Shown: piece by piece, positions 34,252 to 42,528 of the stretch
Position numbering within the stretch: position 1 is the first letter of the stretch
How the letters are laid out: the number at the start of each line of letters is the position of its first letter
Assembly: GCA_947346365.1 (NCBI GenBank)
Contig: CANAAV010000001.1
Location: 124,001-188,000, forward strand
Origin: an uncultured Flavonifractor sp.
GTDB taxonomy: Bacteria; Bacillota; Clostridia; Oscillospirales; Oscillospiraceae
Length of the DNA: 64,000 nucleotides
Direction: 5' to 3'
The notes under the pieces: generated by a model
Database searches by the model: none
The model's input: only the letters and a program-made list of their open reading frames with translations
What the model was told of the DNA's origin: nothing
Program-made: the position numbers and the translations under genes

Positions 34252-36072
34252 ATGAGAATCGTTGCAGGCATTGACATTGGCAATGCAACAACGGAAACAG
34301 CCCTGGCACGGATTGATGGCAATAAGGCGGAGTTCTTAGCCAGCGGTACTGTGCCGACTACGGGAATCAAGGGGACCCGGCAGAATATCAACGGCGTGTT
34401 CCACTCTCTGACCAGCGCGTTAGAAAAGGCGGGTTTGGAGGTGAAGGATCTCGCGGAGGTGCGTCTGAATGAGGCTGCTCCGGTAATCGGAGATGTGGCT
34501 ATGGAGACCATCACGGAGACCATCATCACGGAATCCACCATGATTGGTCACAATCCCTCCACGCCCGGCGGAATGGGCGTCGGCGTGGGGGAGACCATTC
34601 TGGTCACTGAGCTGGATGAAGCCGAGGGGGGCAAGGACTATATCGCAGTGGTCCCCGCTTCGGTGGATTTCGAGGAAGCTGCCCGGCTTATCAACGAAGG
34701 CAGCACTGGCAGCGTTCAAGTCACCGCCGCTATTGTGCAGCGGGATGACGGCGTGCTGATTCACAACCGCCTGCACCACAAGATCCCCATTGTGGACGAG
34801 GTTGCTCTGGTGGACAAGGTCCCCTTGGGTATGCGCTCTGCAGTGGAGGTGGCTGGAGTAGGCGGGGTGGTAGAAGTCCTGTCCAACCCCTATGGCATCG
34901 CCACCCTTTTCGGACTGTCTTCGGAGGAGACCCGCCAGGTAGTGCCTATTTCCCGGGCGCTGATTGGCAACCGCTCCGCGGTGGTAATCAAGACCCCCGC
35001 GGGCGACGTCAAGGAGCGGAAGATCCCCGCGGGCGTCATTGAATTCCATGGACAAAACCGGACAGTAAAGGTCGATGTAGACGCCGGAGCCGAAAAGATT
35101 ATGAAAGCTGTGGAGTCCGTCCCTGAACTGGAGGACGTCCGGGGTGAGCCAGGCACCAACGCCGGCGGTATGCTGGAAAAGGTCCGCCAGGTTATGGCGA
35201 ATCTGACCAAGCAGCATCCCAAGGACATCCACATCCAGGACCTGCTGGCAGTGGATACCTTTACTCCCCAGAAGGTCCGGGGCGGCCTGGCCAACGAGTT
35301 CTCCCAGGAGAACGCCGTGGGCATCGCCGCTATGGTCAAGGCAGACCGTCTTCAGATGGAGGCCATCGCTAGGGAATTTTCCGAGCAGATCGGTGTTCCG
35401 GTACAGGTCGGGGGCGTGGAAGCCGACATGGCAATCCGCGGAGCCCTTACTACACCGGGCACGAACAAGCCCCTTGCCATTCTGGATATGGGGGCAGGCT
35501 CTACAGATGCGTCCATTATCAGTGCGGAGGGAATGATTCACTCCATCCACTTGGCTGGCGCGGGCAACATGGTTACCCTGTTGATCCAGTCGGAGATGGG
35601 CCTGGACAATTTTGACACCGCAGAGGATGTGAAAAAATATCCCCTTGCTAAGGTAGAGAGCTTTTTCCACATCCGGCATGAAAACGGTACGGTAGAGTTC
35701 TTCCCGAAGCCGCTGGATCCCAATGTCTTTGCCAAAGTCGTCATCCTAAAAGAGGGGAAAATGATCCCCCTGGAAGGCGACTGGTCGATGGAGAAGATTC
35801 GGCTCATCCGGCAGCAGGCCAAGCAGAAGGTATTTGTTACCAACGCTCTGCGTGCCCTGACCCGCGTGAGTCCCACGGGGAATGTCCGCGACATCCAGTT
35901 TGTCGTATTGGTGGGCGGTTCCGCCCTGGATTTTGAAGTGCCTCAGATGGTTACCGACGCTCTGTCTCAGTACAAGGTGGTCGCTGGCCGGGGCAATATC
36001 CGGGGTTCGGAAGGCCCGCGTAATGCGGTGGCGACCGGGCTGGTGCTCTCCCTGACAGAAGGGGGAGGCTGA
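34252..36072 (+). CDS. pduG: Diol dehydratase reactivase large subunit
   Basis: A 606-residue actin/Hsp70-fold ATPase (AGIDIGNATTETALA at 4-18, DMGAGSTDAS near 414) that pulls damaged cobalamin out of the dehydratase using ATP. Full length. Codon use changes here: about half of the Arg codons are CGG, whereas pduA-E avoid it. Works as a heterodimer with PduH, encoded next with a 1-bp gap. Confidence 0.94.
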   Translation: MRIVAGIDIGNATTETALARIDGNKAEFLASGTVPTTGIKGTRQNINGVFHSLTSALEKAGLEVKDLAEVRLNEAAPVIGDVAMETITETIITESTMIGHNPSTPGGMGVGVGETILVTELDEAEGGKDYIAVVPASVDFEEAARLINEGSTGSVQVTAAIVQRDDGVLIHNRLHHKIPIVDEVALVDKVPLGMRSAVEVAGVGGVVEVLSNPYGIATLFGLSSEETRQVVPISRALIGNRSAVVIKTPAGDVKERKIPAGVIEFHGQNRTVKVDVDAGAEKIMKAVESVPELEDVRGEPGTNAGGMLEKVRQVMANLTKQHPKDIHIQDLLAVDTFTPQKVRGGLANEFSQENAVGIAAMVKADRLQMEAIAREFSEQIGVPVQVGGVEADMAIRGALTTPGTNKPLAILDMGAGSTDASIISAEGMIHSIHLAGAGNMVTLLIQSEMGLDNFDTAEDVKKYPLAKVESFFHIRHENGTVEFFPKPLDPNVFAKVVILKEGKMIPLEGDWSMEKIRLIRQQAKQKVFVTNALRALTRVSPTGNVRDIQFVVLVGGSALDFEVPQMVTDALSQYKVVAGRGNIRGSEGPRNAVATGLVLSLTEGGG

Positions 36073-36073
36073 A

Positions 36074-36433
36074 ATGGCCGCCATCATTGATATGCCAAAG
36101 CCCACAATTCACATTCTGTATACGCCGAACGTTTCGGAAACTGTGCTTCGGCAGATGTTTTATGGAATGGAGGAAGAGGGCATTCCTTGGGAGGCAGAGG
36201 AGAGAGAGGGCGCAGACGCGCTGGCGCTGGCCTGGGAGGCCGCACAGGCTTCCCGGCTGGAGGTCGGCATAGGCGTAGATAACAGCTCTGTTATTTTACA
36301 GACTCCCAAGATGGAACGGGAACAGCCTTTGTACCGAATCCCCGCCCGGTCTATAGGACTGGTGCGTGTCCTGGGGGCTAATGCGGCGCGGCTTGTGAAA
36401 AAGCTGCCGCTGAAGCCTCTGGACGGGAGGTGA
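36074..36433 (+). CDS. pduH: Diol dehydratase reactivase small subunit
   Basis: A 119-residue protein with the beta-subunit-like fold (VGIGVDNSSVILQT) that swaps with PduD during reactivation. It starts one base after the pduG stop with GGGGGAGG inside the end of pduG, so the two are translationally coupled. Its stop lies 4 bp before the next shell gene. Confidence 0.88.
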   Translation: MAAIIDMPKPTIHILYTPNVSETVLRQMFYGMEEEGIPWEAEEREGADALALAWEAAQASRLEVGIGVDNSSVILQTPKMEREQPLYRIPARSIGLVRVLGANAARLVKKLPLKPLDGR

Positions 36434-36437
36434 AAGT

Positions 36438-37127
36438 ATGCAGAAGAGTTTGGGACTCATAGAGACCCAGGGCCTGGCGGCCGGCATCGAAGCTGCGGAT
36501 GCGGCGGTGAAGTCGGCCAATGTGGAACTGATTGGCTATGAGCTGACCAAAGGCGGCGGTTGGACTACCGTTAAGATCCAGGGCGACGTAGGCGCGGTGA
36601 AAGCCGCGGTAGACGCGGCCCGGATGGCGGCGGGCAAGGTCAACCGGGTTGTGAGCACGAAAGTGATTCCCCGTCCCGCCGGCGGTCTTGACATGCTGGT
36701 CCACAATCCGGACACTGTAGGAGACGAGCAGCCGGAGCCTCCGGCACCGCCCGCACCCCCGGAGCCGCCCAAGGGGCCCGATGAGCCTGAAAAAGAAGCG
36801 GACTCTCAGCCGCCTGAGGCGGTGGAAGAGCCCGAGCAGCCAGTTCCCCCGGAGCCGGCGGCGGTAGAGGCTGCCGAAGCCCCTGCGCTCCAGCCGGAGG
36901 CCGGAGAAATTGGAAAAGCGGTCCCTCCTGTAGAGGAGAAGGCGGAAGTTGAGGACGTCCCTCCAGTGGAGGCGGCAGACCTTCCGCCTCTCCCTGACGA
37001 GATGGAGGCGCAGCAGGAGGCTGTCCCTGAAGCTCCAGCTGCGGAAGAGCCGGAAAAGCCTGCGGATTCCCAGCAGCCTAAAAAAGGCCCCGCCAAGCGA
37101 GGCGGCAAGGGGAAACGCGGTAAATAA
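36438..37127 (+). CDS. pduK: BMC shell protein with long Pro/Glu/Ala-rich tail (PduK-like position)
   Basis: A 229-residue protein. Residues 1-90 are one BMC domain (SLGLIETQGLAAGIEAADA; KVIPRPAGGLDML) with a modified pore loop LTKGGGW instead of KIGSGL. Residues 91-229 are a tail dominated by Pro, Glu and Ala, predicted to be disordered, that ends in a strongly basic patch (KKGPAKRGGKGKRGK). PduK of Salmonella also has a C-terminal extension, but with an iron-sulphur cysteine motif; here no cysteine is present. The tail may act as a spacer, a scaffold or a partition/anchoring element. The pduK symbol is by position only. Confidence 0.75.
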   Translation: MQKSLGLIETQGLAAGIEAADAAVKSANVELIGYELTKGGGWTTVKIQGDVGAVKAAVDAARMAAGKVNRVVSTKVIPRPAGGLDMLVHNPDTVGDEQPEPPAPPAPPEPPKGPDEPEKEADSQPPEAVEEPEQPVPPEPAAVEAAEAPALQPEAGEIGKAVPPVEEKAEVEDVPPVEAADLPPLPDEMEAQQEAVPEAPAAEEPEKPADSQQPKKGPAKRGGKGKRGK

Positions 37128-37166
37128 TTCAGGCTGGCCGCACGTAAATTTTAGGAGGTTATTATT

Positions 37167-37442
37167 ATGGGTGAAGCTCTCGGCATGATCGAGACCAAAG
37201 GTCTTGTGGGCGCCATTGAGGCCGCCGATGCTATGACAAAATCCGCAAATGTGACTTTGATTGGGTATGAGAAGATCGGCTCCGGCCTGGTGACCGTCAT
37301 GGTCCGCGGCGATGTGGGCGCGGTTAAGGCCTCTGTGGATGCAGGTGCCGCCGCCGCCGAGAAGGTGGGCGAGATTGTGTCCCAGCATGTGATCCCCCGT
37401 CCTCACACCGACGTGGAGAAGATCCTGCCCAAGACCCTGTAA
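37167..37442 (+). CDS. pduJ: Microcompartment shell hexamer protein PduJ-like (BMC-H)
   Basis: A 91-residue BMC protein almost identical to the first gene of the operon, with the same pore loop KIGSGL and end [15 protein letters not shown]. PduJ and PduA are near duplicates in known pdu loci and both form the bulk of the facets. AGGAGG lies 9 bases before the ATG. Confidence 0.93.
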   Translation: MGEALGMIETKGLVGAIEAADAMTKSANVTLIGYEKIGSGLVTVMVRGDVGAVKASVDAGAAAAEKVGEIVSQHVIPRPHTDVEKILPKTL

Positions 37443-37454
37443 GAGGATTAAGCC

Positions 37455-38117
37455 GTGGAGAGGAAACAATATTCCCAAGAGGAGTTCATTCGCCTTGTGG
37501 TGCGGATGGTGGTGGAGGAGTTGCGCAAACGGGAGCGTTCCGTTCCCATCGGCGTGTCCAACCGCCATATCCACCTGGATCGGGCGGACATGGACGTTCT
37601 GTTTGGGCCGGGCAGCGAGCTGACCAGGAAGAAGGATTTGGGACAGCCTGGACAGTACGCGTCTGAAGAGACCGTTACCCTCCATGGGCCCAAGGGGGAG
37701 CTGAGCCGCGTTCGCGTGCTCGGCCCCCTGCGGAGCGAATCTCAGGTAGAGATTTCCATTGCGGACGGGTTTTCTCTGGGCGTGCATCCCCCAATCCGGG
37801 AATCCGGGAAACTGGAGGGTACGCCTGGAGTGACTCTCATCGGGCCCAAGGGGACAGTGGAGAAGGAAGGCGGCACCATTGCCGCCCTGCGCCATATCCA
37901 CCTGGACCCGGACACCGCTGCGCGGATGGGTTTAAGCGACAAGCAGATGGTCCATGTGGAAATTGGAGGCCTGCGGGGCGCTGTGCTGCATAACGTTTTG
38001 GTACGCGTATCCGAGCAGTATGCGCCGGAGATGCATATCGACGTGGAAGAAGCCAACGCTCTGGGCGTGAAAAATGGCGACCGGGCGTATATCGTCCTGG
38101 ACGGCGGCAAGTGTTGA
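37455..38117 (+). CDS. pduL: Phosphate propanoyltransferase
   Basis: A 220-residue zinc enzyme converting propionyl-CoA and phosphate to propionyl-phosphate and free CoA, which keeps the CoA pool inside the shell. Both zinc motifs are present: VSNRHIHL (about 34-41) and LRHIHLDPD (about 142-150). The first 27 residues (SQEEFIRLVVRMVVEELRKR) form an amphipathic targeting helix. The start is GTG 37455 behind AGAGGA. No kinase gene (PduW) follows, so ATP formation must use an enzyme encoded elsewhere. Confidence 0.93.
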   Translation: MERKQYSQEEFIRLVVRMVVEELRKRERSVPIGVSNRHIHLDRADMDVLFGPGSELTRKKDLGQPGQYASEETVTLHGPKGELSRVRVLGPLRSESQVEISIADGFSLGVHPPIRESGKLEGTPGVTLIGPKGTVEKEGGTIAALRHIHLDPDTAARMGLSDKQMVHVEIGGLRGAVLHNVLVRVSEQYAPEMHIDVEEANALGVKNGDRAYIVLDGGKC

Positions 38118-38126
38118 GGATTGGAC

Positions 38127-38954
38127 ATGAGTCATGATATGACCCAGAGCAATGCAACGCTGCTGGAATTTGAACGCTTGATTCGAGAGGGTACGTTTAA
38201 TCCCTGGGAAGGGACGTTGCGCACCGGCGTAGATTTGGGTACCGCCAATATCGTGCTGGCTGTAGTGGACGAGGAGAACCGGCCTGTGGCCGGAGCTACG
38301 TTTCCATCTACTGTAGTGCGGGATGGAATTGTGGTGGACTATATGGGCGCTGTGCGGGCGACAACCCGTCTAAAAGGGGAATTGGAGAATCTGCTGGGTG
38401 TTACGCTGGATGCGGGGGCCTGCGCGATTCCGCCGGGTATTTTGTCCGGTAATGTAAAGGCGATTGGCAATGTGGTGGAGTCGGCCGGTTTCCGGCTGAC
38501 CGAGGTGGTGGACGAACCCACTGCTGCGGCTTCCGTGCTGGAGATTACAGACGGGGCGGTGGTAGATGTGGGCGGAGGAACCACCGGCATCAGCATCTTA
38601 AAGGACGGAAAAGTAATTTTCGTTGACGACGAGCCCACCGGAGGCACACATATGACCCTGGTATTGGCGGGTTTCCATGGCTGCTCTACCCAGGAGGCTG
38701 AGCTGCTCAAACGGGATCCTGCTCAGGAGAGCAATGTGTTTCCAGTTGTGAAGCCGGTGGTGGAGAAGATGGCATCCATCGTCCAACGCTGTCTGGCAAA
38801 GCACCCCGTGGATACGGTATATGTAGTGGGCGGCGCATGCTGCTTCACACAATTTGAACAGGTATTTGAAAAGGTTCTCGGCATCCCGGTGGTAAAGCCA
38901 GCGGCCCCGTTGCTTGTGACTCCGCTGGGAATCGCTATGAACTGTAAGATGTAA
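38127..38954 (+). CDS. eutJ: EutJ-like Hsp70-fold chaperone
   Basis: A 275-residue actin/Hsp70-superfamily protein: phosphate-1 loop GVDLGTANIVLAV (near 36-48), phosphate-2 DVGGGTTGIS, and adenosine motif VVGGAC. It matches EutJ of ethanolamine microcompartments, thought to be a chaperone or reactivase. Its presence in a diol locus is common in Firmicutes but its role is untested. ATG 38127 is chosen 6 bases after GAGGA; a TTG six bases earlier is in frame. Confidence 0.85.
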   Translation: MSHDMTQSNATLLEFERLIREGTFNPWEGTLRTGVDLGTANIVLAVVDEENRPVAGATFPSTVVRDGIVVDYMGAVRATTRLKGELENLLGVTLDAGACAIPPGILSGNVKAIGNVVESAGFRLTEVVDEPTAAASVLEITDGAVVDVGGGTTGISILKDGKVIFVDDEPTGGTHMTLVLAGFHGCSTQEAELLKRDPAQESNVFPVVKPVVEKMASIVQRCLAKHPVDTVYVVGGACCFTQFEQVFEKVLGIPVVKPAAPLLVTPLGIAMNCKM

Positions 38955-38969
38955 GGCGGGTGACGGCCA

Positions 38970-39815
38970 TTGACAGAGAAGGAACGATACGCCATCGCGG
39001 AATCGGTCCTGGCCAGTGAACTGGCTGAGCGGGTCGTTCAAAAGCTCTTGGAGCGGCAAAAGCGGGCCCTGGTGGTCTACACTGGCTCCAATATGAGCGT
39101 AGAGCCCGGACTGGAGTGCCTGCGTGCCCTGCGGGAGGACGGTTTTACTTACCGTGTGCTCTTCTCCCGGAGTGCTGCGGGAATGCTGGACGTACCGGCA
39201 ATCCGCTGCGCCCTTGAGCCGGAAGCGCTTTGGGTGGAGAAGCCGGAGGAAACTCCGGAGGCACTGACAGCCAAGTATGACACTATTTTGGTCCCCACTC
39301 TGACGGTAAACACTGCCGCGCATGTGTCCGCCTGCATGGCAGATACTCCTGCCGCCGCCATTATTTTGGATGGCCTGATGCGGGGGAAAAATGTGGTGAT
39401 AGCCGTCGATGGGTGCTGTCCGGACAATCCGGAGCGGACCCGGCGGGGCTTCCGTATGACGGAACCCCTGAAGGGAAAGCTGCGGGAGAATAAGGATACC
39501 CTGCGTGCCTATGGAGCGCATTTGACTACGGCGGACCAACTGCGTACGGCAGCGCTTAAGGCGATCCGGGGGTTTGTGCCCAAGGGCGCGGCCCCGGGCG
39601 CATCTAAGCCGGGGGCCGAGTCCGTGAAGTCCTGCGCCGCCGGCGGTGGGCGGCCGGAAATCCGGCCTGCCTTGGAGGGACGCGTGATGAGCGCCCGATA
39701 TCTCCAAAGCTGCCCGCCCCACAGCCTGGTGAAGGTTCCCAAGGGGACCATCGTGACCCAGTTGACCGTGGACAATGCCCGCAGGCGGGATATTGTGATT
39801 GAAATTGAACCGTAA
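38970..39815 (+). CDS. Microcompartment flavoprotein with PduM-like C-terminus
   Basis: A 281-residue protein. Residues about 30-165 look like a Flavoprotein (PF02441-type) domain: a beta-strand start ALVVYTGSNMSVEPG, then VPTLTVNTAAHVSACMAD and a PxNP-like VDGCCPDNPERTRRG. After a variable linker the last 50 residues (RVMSARYLQSCPPHSLVKVPKGTIVT) resemble the end of PduM, a structural component needed for shell assembly. The short N-terminal helix could be an encapsulation signal. The start is TTG 38970 with AAGGCGGG 9 bases upstream. Flavin binding and cargo role are inferences. Confidence 0.55.
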   Translation: MTEKERYAIAESVLASELAERVVQKLLERQKRALVVYTGSNMSVEPGLECLRALREDGFTYRVLFSRSAAGMLDVPAIRCALEPEALWVEKPEETPEALTAKYDTILVPTLTVNTAAHVSACMADTPAAAIILDGLMRGKNVVIAVDGCCPDNPERTRRGFRMTEPLKGKLRENKDTLRAYGAHLTTADQLRTAALKAIRGFVPKGAAPGASKPGAESVKSCAAGGGRPEIRPALEGRVMSARYLQSCPPHSLVKVPKGTIVTQLTVDNARRRDIVIEIEP

Positions 39816-39828
39816 GGCAGGTGGAGAA

Positions 39829-40095
39829 ATGTATTTAGGCAGAGTAATCGGGACCGTGGTCTCCACCAGCAAAAATGAGAGCTTGGTGGGAATGAAGCTC
39901 CTGGTAGTGGAAAAGCTTACGGAGCGCCTGGAACGGGAGGGCACCAGCGAGATCGCCGTGGATTCCGTAGGAGCGGGTACCGGTGAGATTGTGATTGTCT
40001 GTAAGGGCAGTTCCGCCCGCTATGTCTTCGGAAATGGTTCTGCTCCGGTGGACACCTCTATTGTGGGTATTGTGGATACCGTGGAGGTAGGCTGA
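39829..40095 (+). CDS. pduN: Microcompartment vertex protein (BMC-P, EutN/CcmL family)
   Basis: An 88-residue pentamer-forming protein that caps the vertices of the polyhedral shell. LGRVIGTVVSTSKNESLVGMK and the end VDTSIVGIVDTVEV are the family signature. ATG 39829 follows GGTGGAGAA. Its stop overlaps the ATG of pduO. Confidence 0.92.
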   Translation: MYLGRVIGTVVSTSKNESLVGMKLLVVEKLTERLEREGTSEIAVDSVGAGTGEIVIVCKGSSARYVFGNGSAPVDTSIVGIVDTVEVG

Positions 40096-41078
40096 TGGCG
40101 AACCTGTACACAAAGACTGGCGACAAAGGGCAGACCAGCCTGGTAGGCGGCTCCAGAGTGAGCAAGTCCAGTCCGAGAGTGGAGTGCTACGGCACTATTG
40201 ATGAAGCAAATTCCATGTTGGGATTGGCTTATGCCCAGACTAATCAGGAGTATATCCGTACCACAGTGCACGCCATCCAGGGGAGGCTGTTCTCCCTGGG
40301 GGCGGAGTTGGCCAGCGATGCGGAAGGTGCGGCCAAGCTCAAGGGAATGATCTCGGAGAAAGACGTGGCCTTTTTGGAGCAGGTGGTGGACACCTGTACC
40401 GAGACCACCGGAAAGCAGACCCATTTTGTGATTCCAGGCGTAGATCCGGCGTCCGCCGCATTGCATGTAGCCCGCACCATTGTCCGCCGCGCGGAGCGCC
40501 ATATGGTGGCTCTGGCGGAGGAGCAGCCGGTACGCGAAGTACTGGCCCGGTATGTAAACCGCCTTTCTGACGCCATTTATGCTATGGCCCGCCTTCAGGA
40601 GGATTTGACAGCACAGGCGCAGATGCGGGAGAAGGTGACCGGTATGGTAAAGGAAGCGCTGTCCAAGCAGGCGGGCGGCCTGCCGCCCATGACGCTGGAG
40701 GTCCTTCAGCACATGATGGAGCGGGCAAAGGAGAAATCCCAGGAGCTGGGTGTTCCGGTGGTGTTTTCCGCTGTGGACGGCGGCGGCAAGCTGGTGATGC
40801 TCCAACGGATGGAGGGCGCCCTTCCCGGCAGTGTGGAAGTCTCGGCTGGGAAGGCGTATACCGCTTTTGCTTTCCATATGCCTACCCACGAGCTGGGCCA
40901 GGCGGCCCGGCCGGATGGGCCTCTCTACGGGATCGGAAACGCGGATCCGGGAAGAATCGTCCTGTTCGGCGGTGGTTTCCCCTATCTGGTCAACGGCCAG
41001 GTGGCGGGGGGCATCGGCGTGTCCGGCGGAACGGTGGAACAGGACATGGAGATCGCGCGTTACGCGATGTCTATTTAA
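40095..41078 (+). CDS. pduO: ATP:cob(I)alamin adenosyltransferase with HbpS-like domain
   Basis: A 327-residue two-domain enzyme. Residues 1-185 are the PduO adenosyltransferase (YTKTGDKGQTSL at 4-15 binds ATP; RRAERHMVAL near 134-143). Residues about 195-327 are a DUF336/HbpS domain, known in some PduO proteins to bind heme or free corrinoid. It makes adenosylcobalamin for the dehydratase inside the shell, with PduS supplying electrons. Start overlaps the pduN stop (TGATG). Confidence 0.93.
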   Translation: MANLYTKTGDKGQTSLVGGSRVSKSSPRVECYGTIDEANSMLGLAYAQTNQEYIRTTVHAIQGRLFSLGAELASDAEGAAKLKGMISEKDVAFLEQVVDTCTETTGKQTHFVIPGVDPASAALHVARTIVRRAERHMVALAEEQPVREVLARYVNRLSDAIYAMARLQEDLTAQAQMREKVTGMVKEALSKQAGGLPPMTLEVLQHMMERAKEKSQELGVPVVFSAVDGGGKLVMLQRMEGALPGSVEVSAGKAYTAFAFHMPTHELGQAARPDGPLYGIGNADPGRIVLFGGGFPYLVNGQVAGGIGVSGGTVEQDMEIARYAMSI

Positions 41079-41091
41079 GGAGGAACAGCAA

Positions 41092-42510
41092 ATGAGCATT
41101 GATGAACATGTGGTGGCGAGCATTGTCAAGCAGGTGTTGAACCGGCTGGACGAGGGAAGCTCCGACCCACGTGCCAGCGCGGCCGGCGGGGACTGGGGTG
41201 TATTCGACAGCATGAACGATGCTGTTGAGGCCGCCGCTGCAGCTCAGAGGGAATATTTGGACCGCTCTATGCGCGACCGGGCCGCCTATGTGCAGGCGAT
41301 TCGCGACGTGGTGCTGGACCAAGAGAATCTGGAGTATATCTCTCGCGTGGCTGTAGAGGAGACCGGGATGGGCGGCTATGAGTATAAGCTCGTGAAAAAC
41401 CGCCTGGCTGCCACTAAGACCCCCGGTATTGAGGATTTGACCACTGAGGCGATGACCGGCGACGACGGCCTGACTCTGGTGGAGTATTCCCCCTTTGGGG
41501 TGATTGGGGCTATTACGCCCACCACTAATCCCACTGAGACCATTATCTGCAACTCGATTGGTATGCTGGCAGCGGGCAACTCCGTGGTGTTCAGCCCTCA
41601 CCCCAGAGCGAAGGTGGTCTCCTTACATCTGATCCAGCTGATTAACCGGGCTCTGGCCCGGGTGGGCGCACCTGCCAACTTGGTGGTGACTGTGGCGGAG
41701 CCCTCGATTGAGAACACCAACGCCATGATGAGCCACCCCAAGGTGCGGATGCTGGTGGCCACCGGCGGTCCGGCCATCGTGAAGACGGTGCTTTCCAGCG
41801 GCAAAAAGGCCATCGGCGCCGGCGCAGGCAACCCGCCTGTGGTGGTGGATGAGACTGCCGATATTGAGAAGGCCGCCAAGGATATCGTGGACGGGTGCAG
41901 CTTTGACAACAACCTGCCCTGTATCGCCGAGAAAGAAGTCATCGTGGTGGATTCCGCCGCGGATTTCCTGATCTTCAATATGAAGAAGCACGGCGCTTAT
42001 GAGGTAAAGGATCCTGCCCTGATTGACAGGCTGGTGAAGCTGGTAGTCAAGGCGGATGGCAAGCATCCGATCACCGATTTCGTGGGCAAGAGCGCCAAAT
42101 ATATCCTTGAGCAGGTTGGCGTGAGCGTGGGCGACGATGTGAAGGTTATCATGATGGAGACCGGTGAGGAGCACCCCTTCGTGCAGGTGGAGCTGATGAT
42201 GCCCATTCTGCCGGTGGTGCGTGTGCCCGATGTGGACGCGGCAATTGACATGGCAATCCGCGTGGAACACGGCAACCGCCATACCGCTATGATGCATTCC
42301 CGCAACGTAGATAAGCTCACCCGCATGGCGAAGCTGATCCAGACCACTATTTTTGTAAAGAACGGCCCCTCCTATGCCGGTATCGGCGTGGGCGGCGAGG
42401 GCTACACCACGTTTACCATCGCCGGTCCCACCGGAGAGGGATTGACTTCGGCCAAGTCCTTTGCCCGGCGGCGCAGATGCGTGCTGGTCGGAGGCCTGGA
42501 CGTCCGCTAA
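41092..42510 (+). CDS. pduP: CoA-acylating propionaldehyde dehydrogenase
   Basis: A 472-residue aldehyde dehydrogenase that turns propionaldehyde, NAD and CoA into propionyl-CoA. The catalytic cysteine is Cys277 (NNLPCIAEK). The first 20 residues (MSIDEHVVASIVKQVLNRLD) are the classical PduP encapsulation helix, followed by a Ser/Asp/Gly linker. ATG 41092 lies 8 bases after AAGGAGG; the frame is open far upstream through pduO but this start fits the family. Confidence 0.94.
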   Translation: MSIDEHVVASIVKQVLNRLDEGSSDPRASAAGGDWGVFDSMNDAVEAAAAAQREYLDRSMRDRAAYVQAIRDVVLDQENLEYISRVAVEETGMGGYEYKLVKNRLAATKTPGIEDLTTEAMTGDDGLTLVEYSPFGVIGAITPTTNPTETIICNSIGMLAAGNSVVFSPHPRAKVVSLHLIQLINRALARVGAPANLVVTVAEPSIENTNAMMSHPKVRMLVATGGPAIVKTVLSSGKKAIGAGAGNPPVVVDETADIEKAAKDIVDGCSFDNNLPCIAEKEVIVVDSAADFLIFNMKKHGAYEVKDPALIDRLVKLVVKADGKHPITDFVGKSAKYILEQVGVSVGDDVKVIMMETGEEHPFVQVELMMPILPVVRVPDVDAAIDMAIRVEHGNRHTAMMHSRNVDKLTRMAKLIQTTIFVKNGPSYAGIGVGGEGYTTFTIAGPTGEGLTSAKSFARRRRCVLVGGLDVR

Positions 42511-42528
42511 TTAGGAGAGGTGGGCTTT

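Noticed and set aside
40831..41091. Longer N-terminus for PduP
   Set aside because: The frame is open inside pduO, but the encapsulation helix and AAGGAGG fix the start at 41092.
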